A stretch of 64,000 bases of DNA from positions 3,230,429 through 3,294,428 of the forward strand of contig OX459104.1 in assembly GCA_949775045.1 (NCBI GenBank), in the 5' to 3' direction. A program made the translations under genes and the position numbers. The notes under the pieces are model-generated. The model ran no database searches. It had not been told where the DNA came from and worked only from the letters and a program-made list of their open reading frames with translations. Of this stretch, positions 10,716 through 22,109 are shown in pieces. Each line of letters starts with the position of its first letter. The first letter of the stretch is position 1. The stretch is from Metridium senile. Its lineage: Eukaryota; Cnidaria; Anthozoa; Actiniaria; Metridiidae.

Positions 10716-12570
10716 TATAGAATATTCTGTGGGTGTATCTTTCCTATAAGAAAATTAAGGTAAATTGTTTCCTTGATTTTTATTCTTCGGGAAGAATACT
10801 ACTAAATCATTACAGGGTTCTCAAAGCACGATGGGGTAGGATAGGATAATCTATTTAAAGTAATTTTAGGAAGGTAGTTTGAAATAAATAATTTGGACAA
10901 TTCCTCATTTTACTTAATCAAGTTCATAATTACGCGAGGGATGTAGTTTTAAGATATATACCTCGAACAAAGATTTAGGCTTAGCTTTTGCTCCGTTTTA
11001 AGCATAATAGACCAAATCAGCTAACGCATTGCTCTGTACATTTCCACCCAATTCAAATCTTTTGGGAATAGGATTCTTTGTCTCATATATTTCAATGTCA
11101 CGTGGAAAATGTTTAGTACAATGCTTTTGTTCCCAGAGGTTTTGAATTGGCTGGAAACGTACATAGCAACGCCTTTAGCCGATATATTATTTTCTAATTT
11201 TTACTTCTTTATCCATCAACTCGGTAATTTTTATTACATTAACATAACTATGAACTGACTAGCCTGTCTTACATTTTGTGATTACGTGAACTCGAGGCTA
11301 ATTAGTCTAGGTCAAATTTAGGCTATTATAGGCTAGGTTTACACTGTACCGGACGAATTTTTGACCGGTCAAAATGTCGACCTGGACATGCTGCTCACAC
11401 GGAACCGATCAATATTTTCGTTCTGTTCAGACGAGACCATCACAATATTTGACCAATTAGGCGTCCAAATTATTGCACGTTTAGCGCGGTCACGTGTGAA
11501 CGGAACCCGTAAGCGGATGTTGTTTTGACTTGTCAAAAATTCGTCCGGTACCGTGTAAAAGTAGCCATAGTATAAAAATTCTGCATTTCGTCCGATTTTG
11601 TATTTGTAAAAATTTTGATTCAGTTCGTAAACCACTCGGGAATGGTTCGGGAAAAGGTCGGGCATGCCCGAGTTAACGACCGAGTTTGCATAATTATGAA
11701 AACTACATAGAGAGCTCTGGGGAAAACTGTAGCGTAGTCTCGTACCATGCATACTCTTCCAAAAGAAGAAGAGTAGAGCGGGATCGAGGATAATTTTTTA
11801 AATGTAATTATTTTTTGTTGTATTGTACAGATGTAAAAAGAATGGAACGAAATCTTAGGGATAATAATATAAATACAGAATGGTTATGACAATAAAAATG
11901 AATTTGTTTCGCAAAGAAAATCACCTGCATGTTTATTTGCTATTATAACTATTTTTAAGTCGTATGATTCATGTTTGTTGCGCAACAAACATTTTGCTCC
12001 CGGGTTTTGCTCCCTCATATTAAACTGGTTAAATGTGAGGGATCAAGCTACAAGAGCAAGTCTGTTGCAGGAGCGTGTTTCAAGTGCAAGCTCCCTCGTG
12101 TGTACTGAAACTTTTCTGCCGCGCAACAACCTGTCTTAAGTTGGCCAATCAAATTGGCTTATTAAACTAGTTCCCATGCTCCGATCGGGTTGTTTGCATC
12201 GTTTCGTTCCCTCGTTTCCCTGTGCAGGATTTTTTTTTTTTTTCGGAGAGAAATGTCTGCAGGATTTTTTTTCGTAATGGTCCGTCCCTAAATAGATCAT
12301 AAAAAGCGCTTAGACACGCCTTTGTGTTATTTGATAAATTAAATATACCTTCAGGCTCGGGTAAGTGGTTCAAGTTTTCATGCAGCTAGATGTGGCAAAA
12401 ACTGAGCTTAAATGAAAGTCTGAATACAGTAGAACGGAAACCAGCTTCAGAGCTTTGCTTCTTCAGTGCTCTACAAAAGACGTGCTATTTTCAACGTAAT
12501 TCTGCCATGCTTTCTATTTCACGTTGAATATTTGATTGCTGTGCCTTCAGTCTCTTGATTTATTTGGGCA
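10716..12570. other. Non-coding spacer upstream of gene B
   Basis: No gene is visible. The stretch contains an inverted-repeat element at 11330-11573, a short palindrome (GTTTGTTGCGCAACAAAC, 11973-11990) and two poly-T runs near 12231-12270. The 127-codon minus-strand open frame at 11369-11752 overlaps the inverted-repeat element and has no recognisable motifs. Confidence 0.6.
11330..11573. mobile_element. MITE with GGACGAATTTTTGAC inverted repeats
   Basis: About 240 bp with inverted ends: GGCTAGGTTTACACTGTACC on the left and its diverged complement on the right, with an inner match CCGGACGAATTTTTGAC. Non-coding. Confidence 0.65.
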
Positions 12571-12579
12571 GTGAAAATG

Positions 12580-12913
12580 CTGATAGCCAATCACAGCGCC
12601 GTTTAAAAGTGAAAATTAGTTCTATCGTGTGATTGGCCAACCTGAAAATGTTGAATTGGCACTTTCAGTTCCGTTTAAAAGTGAAATTTCCTTCTATTAT
12701 GTGATTGGCTAGAATGAGATTTTTGAATTGCCACTTTAATTTTGAATGGCGCCAATCGCAATGCCGTTTCAAAGCGAAATGTCGATCCTTATTGTTATTG
12801 CCCAACTCAAAAACCCATAGCCAATCACTAAACGGCTTCTATTATATGATTGGCAGTGTCAAAAATCAACAGCCAATCACATTGAAGATCTGAAAGGGAT
12901 TGTTATATTAAGG
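12580..12913 (+). promoter_or_regulatory. Promoter region of collagen gene B
   Basis: Seven CCAAT motifs (AGCCAATCAC or the inverse GTGATTGGC) in alternating orientation within about 300 bp. They are followed by a TATA-like TATATTAAGG at 12904-12913, 92 bp before the ATG. The CCAAT motif is the known NF-Y binding site. The same arrangement precedes every first exon in the array. Confidence 0.6.
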
Positions 12914-12995
12914 ATATTTCACTTTGAAGGCTTTCAGCTCAACTAGTGCACATTCGTTATTAGCAGTTAAGTGACTTCAGTTCAGCTCTACACAA

Positions 12996-15277
12996 ATGGC
13001 TCTCCGTATTTTCGTATTGCTTTTAGCCTTGTGTGTTCTTGTTATTGCCGATGGCGGTGACCGAAGCCTTGCCTCAGATTCTAGATCAAAGGTAGCAGTT
13101 TTGTCCGCATTGCTGAAGAAAACGAGGGCTGACTTGATAGCACTTGAAGCGAGGTATGTAAAGTAAAGTAACGGTACCTTATTTAACGTCGTTAACTCGT
13201 GACAGTTTGATAAACTTGAGGCCGACGGAGCTCATTTTACTCCCCTCTCTCCATCACTGCTCCGTTTGAAGGGTATTTAATGCTACCTTTTAAAAGCTAC
13301 ACGGAAAGGAGAGAAGTCGAAACAAGGACACTCTCGCACAGAATGCCGCGCACTAACCAACTGTGCCATCCTTGCTCCTTGCATTATTGCATCCTTGCAT
13401 GGGCGGTCGAGTGGTAAAGTTAATTAAGGGAACCTTGTTTTGAAAAGGTTATGTAAAAAAACCTAACTCTATTTTAGACTCGAGAGTAAAAAAATTCATA
13501 CCCTATCCAAGACAAATCGAAAAATGATCCCTATTGGGTTGATATGATTTTATTGGTATTCCCGTATAGTTTGGCACTTTATTGCAATTAAGGTTTCATT
13601 TTTTAGAAAAATTAGTTCTCTAAGTCGACTCGCAAAAACATGAAATCTATACAGTCGTTAAGGCCAAAAACATTATACCCGTACCCGCCCCCACGGGGTG
13701 GAGGTTGTGTCAAGCTTTCGCCTTTTTAAACTGTGCTCCGGTTTTAAATCTCGGACAAGAACCATCTGAGGGCTTGTTTGAAGTATTATTTGTATCCTCA
13801 CAAATTAAAACCCTTATGTAAGTTGAATCATATGTGAGTTGAGTTTGTGTGGTGTTTATTTATACCTCCCATGGCAAAAGGGTTTTGCTCAGAGTACCGC
13901 ATGCGAGTTGAGTTTGTGAGATGTGTTGTTCTCTCCCATGGCAAAAGGTAATTTCCGCTTTTACATGCGTGTTGATTTTGTCTGATGTTTTTTTCTCTCT
14001 CCATTGGCAAGAGGGTTTTGCTTAGTATCGCATGCGAGTTGAGATTGATTGATGTGTTGTTCTCTCGCATCAGCAAGAGGGTTTTTCCGCTTTCACATGC
14101 GTGTTGAGTTTGTGTGATGTGTTGTTCTCTTCCATGACAAAAGGTTTTTTCCGCTTTCACATGCGAGTTGAGTTTATGTGATGTGTTGTTCTCTCCCATG
14201 GCGAAAGGGAATTTCTTAGTATCACATGCGAGTTGAGTTTATGTGATGTGTTGTTCTCTCCCATGGCAAAAGGGAATTTCTTAGTATCACATGCGAGTTG
14301 AGTTTGATTAATGTGTTGTTCTCTGCTCTCTGCCATAAGGACATTTTCCCAGAATCATATCTGAGTCGCGTTTACTCAACATGTTGCTTTCTCCCTTGCC
14401 ATAAGGGAATTTCTCAGTAGTATCATATACAGTGGAACCCCGTTAATCCGACCACCGAAGGGACAGCCCAAAGTGGCCGTATTAAGCGGGTAAATTTTAT
14501 ACAAAATGTATGGGCATGCATTTCGTCGGGACGTTGAAAAACTGGCCGCAATAACGGGGTAACCGTATTAAGCGGGTGGCCGTAAGGCGGGGTTCCACTG
14601 TATGAGTTGGGTTTCCTTTATGTCTTTTTCTCTCCATTACCACGAGGATCATATTTGCGCATAGTCTGTTTCAACGTGTAACGAGTGATTTCCTTCGCTT
14701 TTCATGATCACGTGCACGTGTGGATTGAGGCACAGGCATCCCTAGCAATTCACTTTTACAGTAGATATATAATTTCCGTATTTTTTATTTTAATAAATTT
14801 GAACATATTTCAATCCTGTGTTGTTGTTTGATTTATTTTATTCATTCTGGGTAGTTTTTGAACGTTTTACAGCATTATATTTTAATGTTTGCCCACCTGT
14901 AATTAAGGAAATTTCCTCACATATATCTACTGTAAAAGTGAATTGCTTGGGTTTCCTGTGATTGAGGTGATGGTTTTTCGTTTATTTGTGATCAAAATGT
15001 CACGCGAGTAGTGTGACATAATAATCAGTATTGGTGATTTTAAAATGCTAAAATAGCATGACTGACGTCTCAACTCTTTCCCTTTCAGACTTCATTATGT
15101 TGAGGCGACTCACGTTAACGCATTGAAAGGTAAATAATGGAATGATGATGGTGTCAATGCATAATGATGACGATGAGGATGGTGACAGGTCATGGTATTG
15201 ATGATGATATGATGATGGCGGCGACATTGATAAAAATGATGTTGATGATGACGATAATTTTAAAGATGACAATGATG

Positions 15278-15357
<80 letters not shown>

Positions 15358-18313
15358 TTTTATTTATAAAGCGCAAATACAAATCTGTTCTATGCGCTAT
15401 ACATTAAATGTTACAAACTGTTTAAAAAGACGTAATTACAAAGAATAAGCTAATTTGAAAATATGAGTTTTTAGTTCAGTTTTGAAAGAAGTTAGACTTG
15501 ATATTTTTCTGATAGATATTGGCAGTGAGCTCCAGAGTTCAGTAGCATCTTCAGAGAAGGAGCGATGACCATAAGATTTAAGATTATAGGACTGTACTGA
15601 CAGAATATTTTGTGATGATGAACGAAGATTACGGTTCGGTTTATACATTGAAATTAGTTCTTGATGATGATGAAGATCGATGATGATGAGAAAGATGATG
15701 GTGATGATTATGATGATGATATTGATGATTATGAGGATGATGATGATGATGATATATGATGATGATAATCATGATAATGATTTTGATATATGATGATGAT
15801 GATAAATGATGATATGATCATGATCATGATGAGGATGATATTGATGAGGGTGAGAATGATATGATGATGATAATTATGATGATTTGATGATGATGATAAT
15901 AATTATGAAGATGATAATGATGATGATTATCTGATGATGATGATAATTATGATGATAATTATGATGATGATAATGATGTGCTGATTATGATTATGAGCAT
16001 GATCATGATGCATCATTATATCATTAACATGTAAATATTTATCATATTCCAGGAAGAGATGGACGTGATGGAGCTCCTGGAAGGACTGGTAAAAAGTCAT
16101 TTTAAAATACAATGATGATTTATGATTATCAACTTACTGATGGACGTACTGACTGACTGACAATCTGAATTACTGCAATAACAGAATTGATCCAAATATC
16201 ATTTAATGTTACAGGGTTTTAAGCTCATCATGTATGACTAACTTTAAAAGTTACTGAAAAATCTACTTTATTTTTAGAGCGGTTTTCATTAACACATGAA
16301 ACATTCTTCAATGTATTAGTCTTTTTAAATGCAAATGGAAACTAGCGAGTAAACTAGTATAGGCTGCGTCGGTGTTTGATATAAACAATAGGTAATAGAA
16401 TGAAATGTGTAACACCGTAAAAAAATGTTGACTTAACTTTACTGACGTTTCGAGCTTTAGCCCTTCTTTTACTCCGACGAAGGGCTAAAGCTCGAAACGT
16501 CAGTAAAGTTAAGTCAACATTTTTTACGGTGTTACAAATTTCATTATATTACCTATCATCTTTAAATGCACCTTAATTCCATTGTGTTCTTTTGTTGTTA
16601 TTTTACTATTACAATTTAACTAATACACTTTGTTTCACGGCTTAATGAGAACAACTCTAATCCTCAGTGTTACGTATTTCTAGGTCGTGATGGTAAAGAC
16701 GGCCATGACGGTAATGCAGGACCACAAGGTATAGCGCTTTGTTCTCAGATATATATAGCACATTGCATAAATTAAGGTTGTAGTTTCAAAGATATACATA
16801 CTGATACATGCACATATCTAATGATATGCACTTTCTAAACAACTACAATCATTACAATCATTACCATCATCATCATTACAATCATTACCATTACCATTAC
16901 CATCATCATCATTACCACCATTACCATTACCATCATCATCATTACCATCATCATCATTACAATCATTACCATCATTATCATTACCATCATTACCATTACC
17001 ATTATCATCATTACCATTACCATCATCATCATTACCATCATTACCATTACCATCATCATCATTACCATCATTACCATTACCATCATCATCATTACCATCA
17101 TTGCTATTATCATCATTACCATCATCATTATTACTACCATCATAATCATTACCATATCATCATCATTACTACCATTACATTATTACCACCATCATCATCA
17201 TCATCATTACTATCATTACCATTATCATCATCATTACTATCATTACCATCATTATCATCATCATAACTACTATCATCATCATCACAATGATTATCATCAT
17301 CATTATATTATTGTTTCTTATTCCAACATTTGTTTGTAGGACCTCCTGGACAAAAAGGACCAGCAGGAGCACCTGGTCAAAAAGGACCCCCAGGAACTAA
17401 CGGTGGAGGAGTCTCCTACGTACGATGGGGTAAAGACACTTGTCCGGGGGGAGCTGATCTCGTCTACAATGGTAAAATAGTAACGAATGTAACCTTCACG
17501 ATGTAATGTGTTGAACATACACTTATTTAAAAAAAAAATAAAAAAAAATACTTAATAGTGTATTCCAAGACCAAAGGGCATTGTGAGTTTTATCAATGTT
17601 GAAATACAAAGTAAATATACATGCAGCGATGGGCTCGCTATTGCCACCATCATCATTATCATCATCACCATCATCATGCAATAGCATCATTGTCATAATT
17701 ATTCCTTCCCTTTTCTGTTTTCTGTTCTATTCTCCCCTAGTCCCCAACACCTCACGGTCCCAATAAGTGGCCCGGTTGCTGAGAATCAGCATCGTCACAT
17801 TCGTCATGACGATCATCATTTTTATGTTTCCTAGGTTACACCGGTGGTGAGCACTTCACACATGTCGGGGGTGGAACAAACTACCTCTGCTTGACTCGAA
17901 CACCAAAATACCTCAACTTCAAGGCAGGTTTTCAAAACGGAGGACGAGTCTACGGCACAGAGTACGAAGTGAGCGACAACACGGGAATCCTTCCCAAGAA
18001 ACTTCACGATCACGAACCGCAGTGTGCAGTCTGTCACGTGAAAACACGAACCAGCAAGTTGATGATACCCGGGACTTACGAATGTCCCGCAGGATGGTCC
18101 CGCGAGTACTACGGGTACTTGATGACGGCGCATTACGCGCATGTACATCCAAGTGAATTTGTTTGCGTTGATGAAAATGCCGGAGCATTACCTGGTACCC
18201 ATGGCAATCTCAACGGTGCGTTGATGTACTTCGTCCAAGGCACCTGCGGCTCGTTGCCATGTAAACCATACATTCAAGGATATGAGCTGACATGCGCAGT
18301 ATGCACGAAGTGA
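12996..18313 (+). CDS. Short-chain collagen C4-like protein (gene B)
   Basis: Six exons: 12996-13153, 15089-15129, 16053-16088, 16684-16728, 17340-17471, 17835-18313. They join in frame to 296 residues with GT-AG introns; the first intron is phase 2, the rest phase 1. Residues 1-19 are a signal peptide (MALRIFVLLLALCVLVIA). About 34-66 form a Leu-rich coiled coil. Residues 67-114 are 16 Gly-X-Y triplets, and 115-296 are the C-terminal domain. That domain has VSYVRWGKDTCPGGADLVY, two CAVC motifs and ten cysteines, the pattern of spongin short-chain collagens, a family related to the NC1 domain of collagen IV. A secreted, trimeric matrix protein is expected. The start is the ATG just before the signal peptide and is shared by all paralogs. 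Intron 1 carries a minisatellite and a mariner-like MITE. This is the closest relative of broken copy A. Confidence 0.88.
13828..14350. repeat. Intron-1 minisatellite, about 65 bp
   Basis: About eight copies of a unit with ATGCGAGTTGAGTTTGTG and TGTTGTTCTCTCCCATGG. A diverged form occupies the same intron in genes C, E, F and G, so it was part of the ancestral gene unit. It has amplified most in B. Confidence 0.85.
14428..14602. mobile_element. Tc1/mariner-like MITE, copy 2
   Basis: 171 bp between TA dinucleotides, with inverted ends CAGTGGAACCCCG and CGGGGTTCCACTG. Inserted in intron 1 of gene B. Same family as 9363-9552. Confidence 0.8.
15276..15660 (-). mobile_element. 5'-truncated LINE 3' end in intron 2 of gene B
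   Basis: Same fragment as 752-1090, with a longer (ATT)n tail of about 80 bp at 15276-15357. The minus-strand frame 15436-15648 has GHRSFSEDATELWSSLP and is slightly diverged from the copy in unit A. Confidence 0.75.
16391..16553. repeat. Foldback repeat with hammerhead-like apex (gene B)
   Basis: Copy of the element at 3436-3601 in intron 3 of gene B, with arms of about 65-70 bp. The centre 16473-16502 has CCGACGA, the hairpin GGGC-TAAA-GCTC and GAAACGTC. Confidence 0.7.
16845..17310. repeat. CATTAC/CATCAT microsatellite in intron 4 of gene B
   Basis: ATC/ATT trinucleotide repeat just before exon 5. Non-coding despite long open frames of His, Tyr, Met and Val. Confidence 0.9.
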
Positions 18314-18448
18314 TTGACGTCATAGCATTCCACAGGAAGCCCAAACACAGTTCAAGTAAAGGATAATGATAGAATAAAAACTAACGATAAGGATAATAAC
18401 ATTAAGACGATAATATTGATAGTGATAATTTAAAAAAAAAGGTTCAAA

Positions 18449-18454
18449 AATAAA
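18449..18454 (+). terminator. Polyadenylation signal of gene B
   Basis: AATAAA 136 bp after the stop codon, within AATAAAACTT, a block kept at the same place in genes C, E, F and G. Confidence 0.6.
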
Positions 18455-19441
18455 ACTTCAATGTTTCATAGTTGATTGACATGTGTTTCCTCGATGTTTT
18501 ATTGGTGTTCGTTATGTTATGTGATTGGTAGAACTAAAACAATAAAGCCAATCACAATGTCGTTTGAAAGTCAAGTTTCAAGTTTTTTGTGATAATATGT
18601 CGTAAGATTAAGGTAAAGAAATTGCTGATATTGTAGTAATTTTAATTCCAACGAATTTAGTAAGCTTATTTTTGATTCACTTAAAGGAGCACTTGGACGA
18701 AAACGCCCCGATTTTAAAAAGTCCCAATAAACGAATGTTTTTGCTTGTTTAATACTAAATACTAACCCAAAAATGCCTTGCTAAAGTATTTTTGTAGAAA
18801 TTCGTACGCGAAGACCGATAAAATCGCGATTTTCTATTGTATTTTTGTAATCAGTAATATTACACCAAGAGGATTGGGTCGAGTGAGGTCGAGTGTGGTC
18901 ATGACGTCATTTACTCCATGGTGGCTTCAAAGAAATTATTATAATCAAGAACGTTTTTATGAAATTTCGATTCAGAAGATTTGGTGAACTTTTTTTCTCT
19001 ATTTCAAGACAATCACAGGCTTTAGCAAAGCATAATTTTTGCATTTTAATCACAGGATTTAGCAAAGCATAATTTTTTCATTTTTGGATGTTTTTGAATG
19101 AATTCTACATATATAAGCTTAATTGTGACGACTGCATGATAAAAACTGAGAAGTAAATTGTCAATATCATTAAACAAGACTATTTGGACACCACAATTTG
19201 CTAGTAAATGTAAGTAAAAACTATTGTTTATCTCATTGTTTTGCAGTTTTTCAACTCGAAGTGAAAATAAAGATTGAAAATTAGTGCATTCAATTTGCCA
19301 GCGTTATTTGTTTGAGTAATTATTTATTCATTTATCCCAGAAATTGTAATGATTTTTAATAAACCTTTTTCATCATCTTGAATAGTATATGGGAGGTTTT
19401 TTTGTGACGTATTTTGGTGGCGTGTACACAAGCTAGCCTTC

Positions 19442-19506
19442 CCTGCTAGCAGAGTCTTCCACAGTTCGATTCAGAATCGAACTGTGGAAGACTCTGCTAG
19501 CAGGGA
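19442..19506. repeat. Near-perfect 32-bp-arm hairpin
   Basis: CCCTGCTAGCAGAGTC runs to a tight centre and returns as its exact complement. It lies inside the 1.7-kb TTAA element, so it is either a nested foldback insertion or an internal structure of the element. Confidence 0.8.
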
Positions 19507-19824
19507 AAAGCTAGCCTAAGCTGGCCGCCAAAATTTTTATGAAACTATCGGCAAAGTGTAAAAAGTGCAGAAGTATTTAGTCTTTTTCGTATTAAGTAAA
19601 ATGTTGAACATCAAGATAGCAAGTTTTAGGTATTTTACTTTATTTTCCAAATAAATTTATTGATATCTCAATTATAAAACTGAGTTTTTACACAGTCTTT
19701 GAGTCTGTCACGAAGCCTGGCCTATACTACAAGTCCTTTTTGTCACGTTCGCCATATTGAAATTCAGTCGTACAAGACACATTCGTGTAAATTTAAAAAC
19801 ATTTACTTCACTTTACAAACAAAA

Positions 19825-20097
19825 TTAACTTCTTGAATTTGACTTATGTATATTACCTAACTGCTTTGGATGACCGGTGAAAATCGGATGGCATTTTGTT
19901 TTGATTTGTGAAGAAAATCTGGCTCTCAGCATCGTTTCTTCTTCTTGTTCTTCACGAACCTGTTCCTCGTAAGCTTCAATTTCCTCTGCAGTCGCTACCG
20001 GCTCTAATTCATCCGAGTAGGATAGCAGTGTAGATATATCATCAATATTGGCTATATAGTCGTGATTATGTATTAAATATTTGGGCCGACGAAACAA
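19825..20097 (-). CDS. Hypothetical acidic protein in transposon
   Basis: A 90-codon frame with ATG start. The middle is acidic and helical (EEIEAYEEQVREEQEEE) and the end is basic. It lies between the inverted ends of the TTAA element and is absent from the short derivative at 34615. I do not recognise the protein. It could be the first exon of a transposon-borne gene, a captured host exon, or chance. Confidence 0.3.
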   Translation of the reverse strand: MFRRPKYLIHNHDYIANIDDISTLLSYSDELEPVATAEEIEAYEEQVREEQEEETMLRARFSSQIKTKCHPIFTGHPKQLGNIHKSNSRS

Positions 20098-20440
20098 GCA
20101 AAGCCGTACAAACTGTTCACTACTTGAAGATCAGTCGTGGAGTATTTGACGTCATAAGTCACGCGTCACGCACTTACCGCAGGTCAGATTTCATTTGGCC
20201 GTGAGTTTGAGTGGCGTGTTTTCAAAGCCTTATTTCTCCGCAATAAGTGAATTTTAAGCTATTTTTTTTATACATAATTTTTAAACAATCTCATTAGAGT
20301 AATATTAACCTAGACAAATTCGTTTATTGGGACTTTTCAAAATCCGGGCGTTTTCGTCCAAGTGCTCCTTTAAATTATGCAAAAAAGGTGCCTTACACCA
20401 CCCCTAACAGTTCTAAAATGAGCACGGTGATCCCCCTTTT

Positions 20441-21805
20441 TAACTCGTGGATCGAAGATCCTCGAGTTATTGGGATGGGGCTTTTGAACCGGAAGTGTCA
20501 CTCACTCGCTCACTCACTCACTCACTCACTCACTCACTAGACCGTCAGTGTAAACTTTTGAGCCCCAAGATCTCGGTCAGCGTACTTCGAGCACATGGAT
20601 ATTTGATTCGTCTGCAGGAATGATTTCTCGATCGAAGTAATCGCGAATATTCTCATATTTTATGTGCTCACGCCACACGATTCGCAGTAGAATTACCGGT
20701 AAGTTTATGTCGAATGTTTTCGGAAATGGTCACTGTGAATTTTACTAAAGATCATGCAATTTACGAGCGAACTTAAAGCGAACCAACTTATTATGATCAA
20801 ATTCATCGAGATATCTTCCCTGCTATAAACAGAAGCTACTTTTTATCCATCCGTTCATGCCGTATGGAATGGATTCACAACCAGTTTCAAACGACGAAGC
20901 TGTTACTACTGGATATTTAACAGTATTGCCGGTAAGCATTCTTAGAGAGTACGATACACACTAGAAGTGAAGACAACAACAGTCTAATACTTTAGTGATG
21001 TTTTAAGGGTAAATATATTGCTTATTGTAATTATTTCTTTTATATTTTTGATTAAAATAACCAGTTTATCTGTCAATAGTTTAATTTTATTGACTACTAT
21101 TAATTCGTAGATCAGCGATTGAAACTGGCGATTGCCGAGCTCTTTAGCTTCTTGCACAGAACAACAAACTTATTCGCCAAACTTTTAAGTTTTAAAAATC
21201 GCTTCACCCTATTATCTAGCAGTTCAACTTAACGATCTATGTATATGTAGATGAAAGTAATATTTCTTCAGGTCGAGCTCGACAACCCGGGCTCGACAAC
21301 AACAACTATATAAACAGCTGAAACGGCCTCTCTGAAAACTACACCCAACAGCCCAAATCGCCTCAAATATAACACCAATTGCTTCAATGACTATCTATTT
21401 TGCTTTTTCTGGCGTTTATTTTGCAAGAACAACTTAATAACACTATTTCTTAGACACTCTTTGAACTCGCATGTATCTCTGCACGAACCGAAGATCGAAC
21501 CAGGTAAATATCAGACTTGTCAGCGGATCACGGACTGAGGGAACGACGGACCGTAAGGGAAACGGACGACAACCAAAAAAATACAAATAGAACAACAACA
21601 TTGAATACTTATTTTTCGCTTCAAATCATCTCAAGCTAATCCGAGAAAATAATTACATAATCGTAATGGAGCCCAAGTTCACGCAGATTGCGTCTAGTTT
21701 AAATATAACCTACATAGTCAACATTAAAAGTGGTCTAAACTATAAGCGCTTTCAAAATGTTCTAACAATGATCCACGAGTTGGCCAAAGGTGGCCTTTGA
21801 TTTTA
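20441..21805. mobile_element. Insertion with AACTCGTGGATC inverted ends
   Basis: Sequence of about 1.36 kb absent from the matching spacer before unit D (about 31977), where the flanks join directly. Its ends carry AACTCGTGGATC (20442) and GATCCACGAGTT (21770). The left end also forms a small hairpin, and a (TCAC)n run lies at 20500-20538. No coding capacity recognised. Confidence 0.5.
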
Positions 21806-21899
21806 TTTCAGTTTTGAGTTCTACCAATGTCATAGTTTATGTAGAGAAGGTTTTAAAAAATTATTTCGAAGGAATCCATGAGTGCCGAACTACCTTAAA

Positions 21900-22034
21900 G
21901 TGATTGGCCAACTCAAATAGTTAATAGCCAATCATAAAATTGCTTCTATTATATGATTGGACACCGCCAAATACCAATAGCCAATCACATTTACGAACGT
22001 AGACTGTTCGATTGTTAGATATCTTTAAATAGGG
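21900..22034 (+). promoter_or_regulatory. Promoter region of collagen gene C
   Basis: Alternating GTGATTGGCC, AGCCAATCAT, ATGATTGG and AGCCAATCAC motifs over 100 bp, then TTTAAATAGGG at 22024-22034, 86 bp before the ATG. Matches the promoters of D, E, F and G closely. Confidence 0.6.
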
Positions 22035-22109
22035 ATTTTACTCTTGAAGGCCCTCAGCACAACTTGTGTATGTTAACCGAACAGTTTACTTCATTTCAAA
22101 TCAATAGAA

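Larger units (their letters stand above)
18685..20369. mobile_element. TTAA-flanked DNA transposon, 1.7 kb
   Basis: Inverted ends AGGAGCACTTGGACGAAAAC (about 50 bp matching) with TTAA on both sides (18681-18684 and 20370-20373). A TTAA target is typical of piggyBac- and Kolobok-type elements. The short derivative at 34615-35209 shares both ends. No transposase is seen; a small acidic minus-strand frame (19825-20097) and a perfect hairpin lie inside. Confidence 0.8.

Noticed and set aside
18000..18188. Minus-strand frames opposite exon 6 of each collagen gene (for example 17831-18148)
   Set aside because: They mirror the conserved coding exon on the + strand and have no independent support.
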